64,000 bases of DNA. Origin: Auritidibacter sp. Marseille-P8566 (GTDB lineage: Bacteria > Actinomycetota > Actinomycetes > Actinomycetales > Microbacteriaceae). The stretch covers positions 124,001-188,000 of the forward strand of contig CAMDEE010000001.1 in assembly GCA_945895375.1 (NCBI GenBank). The letters are read 5' to 3'. Each line of letters begins with the position of its first letter. Within the stretch, counting starts at the first letter, position 1. Below are positions 42,336-52,113 of this stretch, in pieces. The notes beneath the pieces were generated by a model, which saw only the letters and a program-made list of their open reading frames with translations, was not told where the DNA came from and did not search any database. The position numbers and the translations under genes are program-made.

Positions 42336-43733
42336 CTATTTGCGGCGGTTTGAAATAATCAAAACTAACTCTGATGCAAGACCTGTGTAAGTATTTGGCT
42401 TAAGCATCAATAAGCGATCTTTGGCATCCTGACCGATGTTCAAATCCTGAACAAACAGCGCTAAGTCTTCACTGCCAATTCTTCTACCGCGAGTTAACTC
42501 TTTGAGAAGTTGGTAAGGATCTGAAATGTCACTTCGTCCAGCAGCAACTTCAGCGCGAATAACCGTTTGAATTGCCTCAGCTAGTACTTCCCAGTTCTCA
42601 GCTAGGTCAGCATCTAGGACAGCGCTTGATAGTTCAACTTCAGCCAAGCCGCGAGTCGCGTTATCTATTGCTAGTAGCGAGTGGCCAAGACCTAATCCAA
42701 TGTTTCTCTTAGCACTTGAGTCTGTTAGGTCGCGCTGCATCCTTGAGGTAACAAGAGTGCTTGATAGTGAATCAAGAATTGCATTTGACAGTTCAAGGTT
42801 TGCTTCGGCATTCTCAAAACGAATTGGGTTAACTTTGTGAGGCATTGTTGATGAACCTGTTGCTCCAGCGACTGGAGTCTGCTTGAAGTAGTTCATCGAG
42901 ATGTATGTCCACATGTCTGTGCAAAGGTTGTGCAGAATTCTGTTGAACAAAGTAATTGCTGAATAAAGTTCAGCTTGCCAATCGTGAGATTCGATTTGAG
43001 TGGTTAGGGGATTGAATTTCAAACCAAGGGATTCAACAAACGCTTTTGATTCTTGGAACCAGTCAACCCCTGGTGCTGCAACAACGTGAGCAGACCAGGT
43101 ACCTGTTGCTCCTGAGAACTTACCTAAGTATTCTGCATTTTCAATACGAGTGATTTGTCTTTTGAGTCTGTGAATAAACACCGCTAGCTCTTTACCCATG
43201 GTTGTAGGCGTGGCTGGCTGACCGTGAGTTCTTGCAAGCATCGCAGAGTCTTGATACTTAACTGCCATTACAGATAGAGCTTCTACTAATGCATGTGCCT
43301 TTGGTAACCAAACATCAGTAACTGCATCATGAATGGTGATTGCGTAAGAGAGATTGTTAATGTCTTCACTTGTGCAGGCGAAGTGGGTTAGTTCAAGTAA
43401 GTCTTCTCTACCAAATTTGGTAAGTCGATCACGCACAAAGTATTCGATTGCTTTAACGTCGTGACGAGTCTTCGCTTCAGTATCGGCTAACTCCGCAACG
43501 TCAGCATCACTAAAGTCAATGACCAAACTCTTTAGCTTTTCTTTGAGAACGCCATCGATTGGAGCGTTAGTGCCTAGCAGGTTCCTGTTGGCTAAGAAAA
43601 TCAACCACTCGACTTCAACCAGGATGCGAGCTCTGTTTAGACCCGCTTCACTCAGGTGCTCACCTAGAGCGGCGACCACAGGTTGGTATCTACCGTCTAG
43701 TGGACTGATTGGCTGATTCGAAAGATTACTCAC
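42336..43733 (-). CDS. purB: Adenylosuccinate lyase
   Basis: SSTMPHKVNPIRFENAEANLELSN signature; PLDGRYQP. Confidence 0.95.
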   Translation of the reverse strand: MSNLSNQPISPLDGRYQPVVAALGEHLSEAGLNRARILVEVEWLIFLANRNLLGTNAPIDGVLKEKLKSLVIDFSDADVAELADTEAKTRHDVKAIEYFVRDRLTKFGREDLLELTHFACTSEDINNLSYAITIHDAVTDVWLPKAHALVEALSVMAVKYQDSAMLARTHGQPATPTTMGKELAVFIHRLKRQITRIENAEYLGKFSGATGTWSAHVVAAPGVDWFQESKAFVESLGLKFNPLTTQIESHDWQAELYSAITLFNRILHNLCTDMWTYISMNYFKQTPVAGATGSSTMPHKVNPIRFENAEANLELSNAILDSLSSTLVTSRMQRDLTDSSAKRNIGLGLGHSLLAIDNATRGLAEVELSSAVLDADLAENWEVLAEAIQTVIRAEVAAGRSDISDPYQLLKELTRGRRIGSEDLALFVQDLNIGQDAKDRLLMLKPNTYTGLASELVLIISNRRK

Positions 43734-43812
43734 ATGTCTATATTGCCCTGCTTTATGCACAGAACTCCCTTATTCGTAGGGTCTGTGACTAGAAATATTA
43801 GAGATTTCCATC

Positions 43813-43989
43813 ATGAACATTTTCAATAATCACTTGGCCGTAACCATCGCTCTGCTTAAACGCGCAGAACCTAGCCACACACTCTGGCGAGGACCCGCAG
43901 CCGACTCCTGTCGGTTGGAAATGCAGAAACTCCAACACCAGATGAGTTCGCTCATGTGGCAGATGCAACTGCTTGGGTTGATCCCATGA
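43813..43989 (+). CDS. 58-aa WXG100-like small protein (missing from ORF track)
   Basis: MNIFNNHLAVTIALLKRAEPSHTLWRGPAADSCRLEMQKLQHQMSSLMWQMQLLGLIP; W-R-G-PAAD between two helical segments; TGA overlaps ATG of next ORF. Confidence 0.65.
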   Translation: MNIFNNHLAVTIALLKRAEPSHTLWRGPAADSCRLEMQKLQHQMSSLMWQMQLLGLIP

Positions 43990-44759
43990 AGCCGGATGTC
44001 TGCACCCCACCGGTGGCCCCAGTGGTGGTAGTTGCCACTCACGAAGAGCTAGTTAGAAGCGCTAGAGACATGTGGCTAGTCGCCGTGAGCTTACTTACCG
44101 AACTCAACCCAACGAAGTTCACCACCGCTCCTTGGGCTGCTGCCAGATTCACCATCGAGCTACCTTTTCTCTTAGGCAAGCTCTGGCATATCCAACAGGG
44201 GCTGATCACATCAGCACATTCCTATATGCAAACCGAGACCATGCTCACAACCGTCCTAGAGACAATCAACGTTCCTGAACTTCTAAAGGAATTAGGTTCT
44301 TGGGCTGTCGAACTAGCTCCGGTTTTAAACCTGCCATTCGGTTTCAGCCAGCACGTGCCACCGGTGACAATCATGCCGCCAACTGATGTGAACATAATCA
44401 CTCAGCGGTATACAGAAACTACTTGGTCGGGGCAGCCGCTAGTGAGAGAAGAAACCTATGCGATGAGAAACGGCACAACCTCACACTGGTTCTATCTTCC
44501 AAAAGAAGAGGATTGGGCAGTTATCAATGGCCATGCACCGATGACACCAGAAGATAACCGCTTAGCGGATTTCATTAAATATCGAACAATAGGAAACGAT
44601 CAAGTGCACTTCGTTGGAATGAGAGATGGCGAAGTGATCATTCCGGATGCTCAAGTGCTTAACGATCACCAGGGCTTAGCTGATGGGGAAGTGCAGGTCT
44701 TTTCTATGAATGACCTAAAGGATTCTCAGAGCCTTGAAAAGTCCTCGACCAATGAATGA
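43986..44759 (+). CDS. Hypothetical protein with ESX/WXG-like helical N-terminus
   Basis: ATGA-coupled to 43813..43989; helical N-terminal ~110 aa with YMQTE (YxxxE); unknown C-terminal domain. Confidence 0.65.
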   Translation: MKPDVCTPPVAPVVVVATHEELVRSARDMWLVAVSLLTELNPTKFTTAPWAAARFTIELPFLLGKLWHIQQGLITSAHSYMQTETMLTTVLETINVPELLKELGSWAVELAPVLNLPFGFSQHVPPVTIMPPTDVNIITQRYTETTWSGQPLVREETYAMRNGTTSHWFYLPKEEDWAVINGHAPMTPEDNRLADFIKYRTIGNDQVHFVGMRDGEVIIPDAQVLNDHQGLADGEVQVFSMNDLKDSQSLEKSSTNE

Positions 44760-45140
44760 GAAAATGCTGATCACTATTGAGGCAAGAATTGCCCAACCTA
44801 GAGATTCAATTTCTAGTCCTTCGGAAGTGAAACCTTGGATTGTGAAGGTATCAGGGCTCAGCTGCTGGCTTATCCAGGCCACCAAAAGAAGTAGTGATCC
44901 ATTAATCACAAATGAGATCAGACCGAAGGTCAGAATGTATAACGGGAACGCGATTACCTTGATAACTGGGGCAATTATGGAGTTGATGAGGCCAAAAATG
45001 GCTCCAATAACCAACAAAGTAGCGATTAATTGCCACAATTCGTTGCCACCGTAAGGCTTTAGACCGATTCCTGGGATTATTGCTGAAACCAGCCAAATAC
45101 CCAGTCCGTTGATGATGGTGCTAACAAGAAAACGTTTCAT
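44715..45140 (-). CDS. YvlD/phage-holin-4-like (PF04020-type) membrane protein
   Basis: MKRFLVSTIINGLGIWLVSAIIPGI; LVIGAIFGLINSIIAPVIKVIAFPLYILTFGL. Confidence 0.85.
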   Translation of the reverse strand: MKRFLVSTIINGLGIWLVSAIIPGIGLKPYGGNELWQLIATLLVIGAIFGLINSIIAPVIKVIAFPLYILTFGLISFVINGSLLLLVAWISQQLSPDTFTIQGFTSEGLEIESLGWAILASIVISIFSFIGRGLFKALRIL

Positions 45141-45178
45141 GTGTTTTATTGTGCCACCCCTCAAGTAAATTGGTATCT

Positions 45179-46345
45179 GTGAACGCCGCATCCCCAGAAA
45201 TTCCTATGGTTCAACTCCTAACGGTTGAAGGCGATTTTATCGAGCCTCGAGAACATGCTGTGTATGGCGAGATCGTCCGATCGCTTCGAGAAGCAGACTT
45301 CCTAAAGTTCTATCGGGACATGGCTCGTATCCGTCGTTTCGACGAAGAGGCAACCGCACTTCAACGCCAAGGCCAAATGGGTCTTTGGGTTTCAGCAATT
45401 GGCCAAGAGGGAGCTCAGATCGGATCTGGCTACGGAGTCGGACCAAACGATCACATCTTCCCTTCTTATCGTGAACATGGAGTAGCAATCACTCACGGTG
45501 TTGACCTCATGTCAATCATCAAAATGTTTCGTGGTGTTAACCACGGTGGATGGAATCCAAAAGAAACCCGCTTCCACTTATATGCAATTGTTCTTGGTAC
45601 TCAAGCTCTGCACGCAACCGGTTATGCAATGGGCTTGAACTTTGAAGGTCTAGTTGGAACTGGAGATCCAGAAAAAGACCTAGCGGTAATTACATATTTC
45701 GGTGATGGAGCTACAGCTGAAGGTGACATCAGCGAAGCTTTCCTTTTCGCGGCAACTAATAACACTCCTCAAGTTTTCTTCTGTCAAAATAACCAGTGGG
45801 CAATCTCTTCTCCTGTTGGAACACAAACCAAGGTGCCTCTATATAAACGCGGTGAAGGTTTTGGAGTTCCTGGTATCCGTGTTGATGGTAACGACGTTCT
45901 CGCTTGTTATGCAGTTACAAAGAAGCACATGGATGATGCTCGTGCAGGTAGAGGGCCTTCACTAATTGAAGCTTTGACTTACCGAATTGGTGCACACACA
46001 ACTAGCGATGATCCATCGAAGTATCGTGACCCGGCTGAGGTTGCTGAGTGGGCTGCTAAAGATCCGCTACTGAGATTCGAGAAGTTCTTGCGTAAACAAG
46101 GGATTGGCCAGGATTTCTTTGATGAAGTAAAAGCTGCTGGAGATGAACTTGCTACAGAGCTTCGTGAAAAAACTTTTGTTATGACTGAGCCACCTCTTGA
46201 ACTTATGTTTGATCATGTTTACTCAGAACCTCATCCACTAATTGAAGAGCAGAGAGCGTGGCTTCAGGGCTACGAAGAATCCTTGGGTGGCCACACTTCT
46301 GCTAACAACGGTGACGACACCCCTAGCTACGGAGGAACTCGCTAA
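45179..46345 (+). CDS. pdhA: Thiamine-diphosphate 2-oxoacid dehydrogenase E1 alpha (PDH/BCDH)
   Basis: FGDGATAEGDISEAFLFAATNNTPQVFFCQNNQWAISSP; GTG start at 45179 inferred. Confidence 0.9.
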   Translation: MNAASPEIPMVQLLTVEGDFIEPREHAVYGEIVRSLREADFLKFYRDMARIRRFDEEATALQRQGQMGLWVSAIGQEGAQIGSGYGVGPNDHIFPSYREHGVAITHGVDLMSIIKMFRGVNHGGWNPKETRFHLYAIVLGTQALHATGYAMGLNFEGLVGTGDPEKDLAVITYFGDGATAEGDISEAFLFAATNNTPQVFFCQNNQWAISSPVGTQTKVPLYKRGEGFGVPGIRVDGNDVLACYAVTKKHMDDARAGRGPSLIEALTYRIGAHTTSDDPSKYRDPAEVAEWAAKDPLLRFEKFLRKQGIGQDFFDEVKAAGDELATELREKTFVMTEPPLELMFDHVYSEPHPLIEEQRAWLQGYEESLGGHTSANNGDDTPSYGGTR

Positions 46346-47328
46346 TGAGTAATTTCGTAGAGCTTTCAATTGCTAAAGCAATCAACGCTGGTATCCGTAA
46401 ATCCATGCAGGACAACTCAAAGGTTCTGGTCTTTGGTGAAGACGTAGCTCAACTCGGCGGTGTGTTCCGAGTCACTGAAGGTTTACTTGATGAGTTTGGT
46501 GCTAAGCGAGTTTTTAACTCACCGATTGCTGAATCAGGAATTGTTGGAACTGCAATTGGCTTGGCAATGCGCGGTTTTCGTTCAGTTGCAGAAATCCAAT
46601 TCGATGGATTCATATACCCAGCTTTCAACCAGATTGTAAGCCAGCTGGCAAAACTAACTAATCGAAGCGAAGGCTTCTTTGATATGCCTGTAGTCATTCG
46701 TGTTCCTTACGGTGGTGGCATTGGTGCCGTTGAGCACCACAGCGAATCACCAGAAGCATATTTCGCACACACCCCAGGTCTTCGAGTGATTAGCCCATCT
46801 AATGCCAACGATGCTTACTGGATGATTCAGCAAGCTATCGAATCACGTGACCCAGTTATGTTCTTTGAACCAAAGCGAAGGTATTGGCAAAAGGGTCAAG
46901 TGAACCTTGACCAGGCTCCTATGTCTATGCACACAGCAGCCACTATCCGTCAGGGTGCTGATGTGACTATTGCAACCTATGGACCAATGGTTGTTACCGC
47001 ACTGCAGGCAGCAGAGAACGCAGCTGCAGAAGGCATAAACATTGAAGTGGTTGATATTAGATCTCTTTCACCAATTGACTTTGGACACATTGTTGAATCA
47101 GTGAAGAGAACCGGAAGACTGATCGTCACACACGAAGCAGGAACCTTCGTAAGCATCTCTTCTGAAATTGCAGCAAAGATATCTGAACTCTGCTTCTACT
47201 ATCTAGAAGCTCCAGTAATTAGAGTTGGTGGATTCGATGTTCCTTATCCAGCAGCAAAGCTCGAAGAATTATTCTTGCCAGACGCAGACCGCTTATTAGA
47301 AGCAGTCGATCGAGTGTTGGCTTACTAG
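46345..47328 (+). CDS. pdhB: 2-oxoacid dehydrogenase E1 beta
   Basis: [32 protein letters not shown]. Confidence 0.92.
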   Translation: MSNFVELSIAKAINAGIRKSMQDNSKVLVFGEDVAQLGGVFRVTEGLLDEFGAKRVFNSPIAESGIVGTAIGLAMRGFRSVAEIQFDGFIYPAFNQIVSQLAKLTNRSEGFFDMPVVIRVPYGGGIGAVEHHSESPEAYFAHTPGLRVISPSNANDAYWMIQQAIESRDPVMFFEPKRRYWQKGQVNLDQAPMSMHTAATIRQGADVTIATYGPMVVTALQAAENAAAEGINIEVVDIRSLSPIDFGHIVESVKRTGRLIVTHEAGTFVSISSEIAAKISELCFYYLEAPVIRVGGFDVPYPAAKLEELFLPDADRLLEAVDRVLAY

Positions 47329-47338
47329 GGCGGATCAG

Positions 47339-48721
47339 ATGTCACAGATTGCATATTTTGATTTGCCAGATGTTGGCGAAGGTCTTACCGAGGCAGAGAT
47401 TGTTTCTTGGAAAGTCAAAGTCGGCGATAACGTAAGCGTCAACCAGATCATTGTTGAAATTGAAACAGCAAAGTCTTTAGTTGAACTACCTTGCCCTTTC
47501 GCTGGAGTTGTTACTCAACTGCTTGCTAATGAAGGCGACACAGTAAACGTTGGTTCACCAATTATTGGAGTAACAGTAAGTGAAGCAACAGCAGCAGTTG
47601 CTGCAGGTCATGCACCAACTTCAATGCACACAGCAGTTGCACAAAACGCAGTGACGACAGAAGCTATTGAAACTGTTTCTGAAGTTTCTTCTTCAAGTTC
47701 TGAAGAGAAACCTCAACCTAATCTTGTCGGTTATGGAGTATCAGCTGCTGCTCCTAGTAGAAGAAGACGCGGAGTCGCTCCGGTAGCTGCAGCGGCAGCA
47801 ACATCTATTGCGAATGCAACAGCACCAGGAACCGATCTAATCGCAATTGTTCCTGCTGCAGACGTTGTGTTGGCTAAGCCACCGATTCGCAAACTTGCTA
47901 AAGACATGAACGTTGATATTTCTAAAGTTAAAGCAACTGGAGTCTCTGGTGAAGTCACTAGAGAAGACATTCTTGCAGCAGCTCAAGTTGCAAGTGTTTT
48001 TAGAAACCAAACAACACCTGAACCTAAAACAGAACGTGAAGAAAGAATTCCTGTTAAGGGAGTTAGAAAAGCCATTGCTAGCGCAATGGTTCAATCAGCA
48101 TTCACCGCTCCGCACGTAAGCATCTTCGTTGATGTGGATGCAACAAGAACAATGGAATATGTAAAGCGCTTGAAAGCAAGTGCTGATTTTGCTGGAGTAA
48201 AAGTAACACCACTTCTGATCATGGCTAAGGCGATGATCTGGGCAGCAAGAAGAAATCCAACCGTTAACTCAACTTGGACCGACACTGAGATCATCGTTCA
48301 CAACTATGTGAACTTTGGAGTTGCTGCTGCTACACCAAGAGGACTCATAGTTCCAAACGTTAAAGACGCAGATAAAATGTCAATGCTTGAACTAGCCATG
48401 GCCTTAGAGAAACTTGCAGCTACTGCTCGCGAAGGCAAAACAACTCCAGCAGATATGCAAAACGGAACCATCACAGTTACCAACATCGGTGTCTTCGGTG
48501 TTGACACTGGAACACCAATTCTTAACCCAGGCGAAGTTGGAATCGTAGCTCTTGGTTCGATTAGACCAAAGCCTTGGGTTGTTGACAATGAGATCCTCAT
48601 CCGCCAGGTAACAACTATTGGAGCTACTTTTGATCACCGAGTTGTTGACGGAGACGTTGCAAGCAGATTCGTTCAAGACGTCGCGTCGGTTATCGAAGAA
48701 CCAGCACTTTTGCTAGATTAA
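47339..48721 (+). CDS. pdhC: Dihydrolipoamide acyltransferase E2
   Basis: Lipoyl domain [25 protein letters not shown] active site. Confidence 0.93.
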   Translation: MSQIAYFDLPDVGEGLTEAEIVSWKVKVGDNVSVNQIIVEIETAKSLVELPCPFAGVVTQLLANEGDTVNVGSPIIGVTVSEATAAVAAGHAPTSMHTAVAQNAVTTEAIETVSEVSSSSSEEKPQPNLVGYGVSAAAPSRRRRGVAPVAAAAATSIANATAPGTDLIAIVPAADVVLAKPPIRKLAKDMNVDISKVKATGVSGEVTREDILAAAQVASVFRNQTTPEPKTEREERIPVKGVRKAIASAMVQSAFTAPHVSIFVDVDATRTMEYVKRLKASADFAGVKVTPLLIMAKAMIWAARRNPTVNSTWTDTEIIVHNYVNFGVAAATPRGLIVPNVKDADKMSMLELAMALEKLAATAREGKTTPADMQNGTITVTNIGVFGVDTGTPILNPGEVGIVALGSIRPKPWVVDNEILIRQVTTIGATFDHRVVDGDVASRFVQDVASVIEEPALLLD

Positions 48722-48723
48722 TA
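48704..48723 (+). repeat. 20-bp direct repeat copy 1 (pdhC 3' end)
   Basis: GCACTTTTGCTAGATTAATA, identical to 49037..49056. Confidence 0.85.
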
Positions 48724-48758
48724 ATGCGTTCCCATGGAGGGAATTGGAAGGGGCAAAA

Positions 48759-49034
48759 TTGAATAATCAATCACAAGAAATCGAAACAAAGAGCAATCTG
48801 CCAATTTTGGCATTGGCCTTAGGCATCCTGGTTCCGCCACTCGGAGCAATCATGGGTCACATCGCGTTGAAGTCAATGAGCACAGGTGAAATCAGTTCAG
48901 TGAACAGAAGATTTGCAGTTGCAGCAGTTGCTGTGGGATGGATTTTGACTGGACTTATCCTTGCGGCGCTTTTTCTAGTGCAATTGCTTATTTGGGGGTT
49001 ACAGGCATTCTTTGGATCTCTTACATACAACTAA
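48759..49034 (+). CDS. DUF4190-like membrane protein, paralog 1 (TTG start inferred)
   Basis: LPILALALGILVPPLGAIMGHIALKSM-x-TGEISS; paralog of next ORF. Confidence 0.7.
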   Translation: MNNQSQEIETKSNLPILALALGILVPPLGAIMGHIALKSMSTGEISSVNRRFAVAAVAVGWILTGLILAALFLVQLLIWGLQAFFGSLTYN

Positions 49035-49036
49035 GT

Positions 49037-49056
49037 GCACTTTTGCTAGATTAATA
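49037..49056 (+). repeat. 20-bp direct repeat copy 2 (promoter region of paralog 2)
   Basis: GCACTTTTGCTAGATTAATA. Confidence 0.85.
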
Positions 49057-49091
49057 CTGTATTCCCAAGGGGGAATAGAAAAGGTGGAATC

Positions 49092-49355
49092 ATGAGTAAC
49101 AATTCAAATCAAAACAATGCAACAGAGAGTTCGCTCCCGATCTGGGCCTTGGTGCTCTCATTCCTTGCATCACCTGTAGGGGCAATTCTGGGCCACGTGG
49201 CTATGTCGCAAATGAAGAGCGGTCAGATCAGCTCTTCAAACCGAGGAATGGCTCTTGCGGCCGTAATCTTGGGTTGGACATTCACCGCTCTCGCCATTTT
49301 TCTGGTGCCGATTCTTCTTAGTTTGTTTGTGTTGATTGGGTTTACTGGCTCATAG
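49092..49355 (+). CDS. DUF4190-like membrane protein, paralog 2
   Basis: LPIWALVLSFLASPVGAILGHVAMSQMKSGQISS. Confidence 0.75.
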   Translation: MSNNSNQNNATESSLPIWALVLSFLASPVGAILGHVAMSQMKSGQISSSNRGMALAAVILGWTFTALAIFLVPILLSLFVLIGFTGS

Positions 49356-49380
49356 ACCCAGTCCAATGGCAATCGTCTAT

Positions 49381-49407
49381 TGTTATTGATATTCATTATC
49401 AATAACA
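49381..49407. promoter_or_regulatory. Zur/Fur-type operator palindrome in znuA promoter
   Basis: TGTTATTGATA-TTCAT-TATCAATAACA, perfect 11-bp arms; -10 TATGAT at 49409-49414. Confidence 0.8.
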
Positions 49408-49420
49408 CTATGATTTAGCT

Positions 49421-50392
49421 ATGAAGAAATCATTAGTAGCACTAGTTGCCGTAACTTCCCTAGCAATAGGCCTATCTGGCTGTTCATCAACAGAGTCAGC
49501 CGATACCCGACCTTCTGTTGTCGCCACAACCTCAGTCTGGGCTGATGTAGCCAGCCAGATCGCTGGCGATAAGTTCCAGGTCCTGGCCCTGATTGATAAG
49601 CCAACTCAGGACCCTCACTCATTCGAGGCATCAGCCAGAGATCAATTGGCCGTGTCTGAGTCAAGCATCTTCATTATGAATGGTGGTGGCTATGACGAGT
49701 TTGCATCCAAGCTTGCAAGCGCAGCTAACGTTGTTCCATTTGATGTGTACGAGAGTCACGAAGCTGCTCACGCAGATGAGCACGCTGGAGAGACTAAAGA
49801 CGAGCACGCTGGCGAAAGTGAGGATGAGCACGCTGGAGAGACTAAAGACGAGCACGACGGAGAGCACGCTCATGGACACGATGGCTCAGACCACATTTGG
49901 TATGACCTACATGTTGTTGAGGCAACTGCGTTTGAGCTCTCAAAGAAAATGGCTGAGCTTCAGCCAGAGAACAAGAATGTGTTTGATGAGAATTACACAA
50001 AGTTCGCGACTTCAATTGAAGAACTTGAAGAACGAGCGGCAAAGATCACAACAAAGCTTTCATACTTTGAAGCCCACCCTCTTGCAGCTCTCTTGTTCCA
50101 GGAATTGGGCTTTGAGAACCTAACACCAGAAGGCTTTGCTGAAGCTGAAGAAGCGGAACTAGAACCATCACCGCTAATCATGAATGACGCCAAGGAACTT
50201 ATCGGCGGCAAGAAAGTTAACTTTGTTGCTGTCAACCGTCAGGCGACCTCCACTTCTCTTGAGCAACTCATCGCTGTTGCTGAAGAGAACATGGTTCCTG
50301 TGTTGAACTTCGATGAGCTTCTGCCAGAAGGTTCTAACTACCAAGACTGGATGTCTGGAATCCTCGCTGAAATCGAAACAATAAGCAACTAG
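49421..50392 (+). CDS. znuA: Zinc ABC transporter substrate-binding lipoprotein (ZnuA-like)
   Basis: Lipobox LSGCSST; His/Asp-rich loop; IWYDLHVVEATAFELSKKM. Confidence 0.92.
   Translation: MKKSLVALVAVTSLAIGLSGCSSTESADTRPSVVATTSVWADVASQIAGDKFQVLALIDKPTQDPHSFEASARDQLAVSESSIFIMNGGGYDEFASKLASAANVVPFDVYESHEAAHADEHAGETKDEHAGESEDEHAGETKDEHDGEHAHGHDGSDHIWYDLHVVEATAFELSKKMAELQPENKNVFDENYTKFATSIEELEERAAKITTKLSYFEAHPLAALLFQELGFENLTPEGFAEAEEAELEPSPLIMNDAKELIGGKKVNFVAVNRQATSTSLEQLIAVAEENMVPVLNFDELLPEGSNYQDWMSGILAEIETISN
49775..49870 (+). repeat. Tandem repeat (48-bp period) encoding the His-rich zinc loop of ZnuA
   Basis: DEHAGETKDEHAGESE-DEHAGETKDEHDGEHA; GATGAGCACGCTGGAGAGACTAAAGACGAGCACG at 49775 and 49823. 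Confidence 0.85.
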
Positions 50393-50431
50393 TTCCTAAT
50401 CTCGCTGAGGGATAAACTCAGTCAATGAAGA

Positions 50432-51259
50432 ATGAAGTTGTTAACCATATCCACCACCAATAGCCCAGTGCTAAGAATTAGCCAAGCCACTCTCGGTTAC
50501 GATGAGCGGCCGCTTTGGAGCAACCTAGATTTAGAAGTTGCTCAGGGAGAATTCATAGCAATCATTGGTGCCAACGGATCTGGCAAAACAACGCTGCTTA
50601 GAGCAATCTTGGGTCAAGAGAAACTTAACTCAGGAGCGATCCTGCTGAATGGAAAACCGGTTACTCACGGTTCCAGGAAGATTGGATATATTCCTCAGTC
50701 AAGAACTCTTGATGCTCACACACCACTGCTAGCTAGAGACCTGTTGACTATGGGCATCAACGGTCATCGCTACGGTGTTCCATTTACTTCACGTAAAGAT
50801 AAAGCAAGAGTTGAACACATTCTCAACTGCATTGATGGTCATGAGCTAGCCAGTCTTCCAGTGGGTCAATTAAGTGGTGGACAGCTGCAAAGATTTCGGG
50901 TTGGTCAAGCAGTAATCGATGAACCAGATCTGATTCTTGCCGATGAGCCACTTAGTGCTTTAGACCTAGCACAGCAGGGAGTACTTGCAGATCTAATTGA
51001 TCGTGAAAGAAAAGATCATTCAGCAGCAGTGTTGTTTGTCACACACGATGTTAATCCAGTACTTGACATGGTTGATCGAGTTTTGTATTTGGCTAATGGA
51101 CAATTCAAAATTGGAACTCCTGATGAAGTAATGCGCAGCGAAGTACTCAGTGAGCTTTATGGTGCTCCTGTTGATGTTGTTCGTAACCAGGGAAGAATAG
51201 TAATTCTTGGTACCCACGGCTCTGATCATGAGCATCACGATCATGAGGAGTGGAAATAA
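50432..51259 (+). CDS. znuC: Zinc ABC transporter ATP-binding protein with His-rich C-terminal tail
   Basis: IGANGSGKTTLLRAIL; LSGGQLQRFRVGQAVIDEPDLILADEPLSALD; tail HGSDHEHHDHEEWK. Confidence 0.92.
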   Translation: MKLLTISTTNSPVLRISQATLGYDERPLWSNLDLEVAQGEFIAIIGANGSGKTTLLRAILGQEKLNSGAILLNGKPVTHGSRKIGYIPQSRTLDAHTPLLARDLLTMGINGHRYGVPFTSRKDKARVEHILNCIDGHELASLPVGQLSGGQLQRFRVGQAVIDEPDLILADEPLSALDLAQQGVLADLIDRERKDHSAAVLFVTHDVNPVLDMVDRVLYLANGQFKIGTPDEVMRSEVLSELYGAPVDVVRNQGRIVILGTHGSDHEHHDHEEWK

Positions 51260-52113
51260 TGATTTTCGACTTCACTGATTACGACAAGCTGCTTCCCCTA
51301 GTAACCAACCCACTTATAGCCTCAGCTTTGCTGGGTCTAATGGGTGGTCTAATCGGTATCTTTGTAATGACTAGAGATTCTTCCTTTGCTGTTCATGGAA
51401 TAAGTGAAATCTCTTTTGCTGGTGCAGCAGTTGCACTGCTAATCGGTCTAGATGTTGTCTTAGGTTCCGTGATTGGATCTGCAGCAGCTGCAATCCTCAT
51501 CGGAATACTAGGGACAAGAGCAAAAGATCGAAACTCAATCATTGCTGTCCTAATGCCATTTGGTTTAGGTATTGGAATTCTTGCGCTCTCACTTTATGAA
51601 GGAAGAACTTCAAACAAGTTTGGTTTACTAACCGGACAGATTATTGCCATCGATTCACCTTCACTGTTTTGGCTAACTGCAATATCTATTTTTGTAATTC
51701 TGGTTCTTGTAATTATCTGGCGACCACTTCAGTTCGCAAGCCTAGATGCAGAGGTTGCTAAGGCTAGGGGAGTTGCAACTGGAAAGCTTGGTTTCGGTTT
51801 CTTGCTACTTCTAGGACTAGCAGTTGCTGCAAGCGTCCAAGTGGTTGGAGCATTACTCGTGCTTAGTCTTCTGGTTACCCCAGCTGCCGCTGCACTTAGA
51901 GTTACTTCATCACCAAAGCTCGCTCCTCTTCTAAGTGTTAGCTTTGCAATGACTTCGGCAATTGGTGGAATACTGCTAGCCCTTGGTGGTGGGCTTCCAG
52001 TAAGCCCATACATTACTTCCGTTTCATTCTTTATCTACCTTGTTGCACGAGTAGTAGAGGTAATGAGAAAGCGATCAGCTAAGCAGTCAGTATCAAAAGG
52101 TTTGAAGGCATGA
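51250..52113 (+). CDS. znuB: Zinc ABC transporter permease
   Basis: ABC-3 family multi-TM; MTRDSSFAVHGISEISFAGAAVALLIG. Confidence 0.92.
   Translation: MEIMIFDFTDYDKLLPLVTNPLIASALLGLMGGLIGIFVMTRDSSFAVHGISEISFAGAAVALLIGLDVVLGSVIGSAAAAILIGILGTRAKDRNSIIAVLMPFGLGIGILALSLYEGRTSNKFGLLTGQIIAIDSPSLFWLTAISIFVILVLVIIWRPLQFASLDAEVAKARGVATGKLGFGFLLLLGLAVAASVQVVGALLVLSLLVTPAAAALRVTSSPKLAPLLSVSFAMTSAIGGILLALGGGLPVSPYITSVSFFIYLVARVVEVMRKRSAKQSVSKGLKA

Noticed and set aside
44715-45140. Phage-holin-type annotation as a prophage remnant
   Set aside because: PF04020/YvlD-like membrane proteins are ordinary chromosomal genes; no other phage genes, integrase or att repeats nearby.
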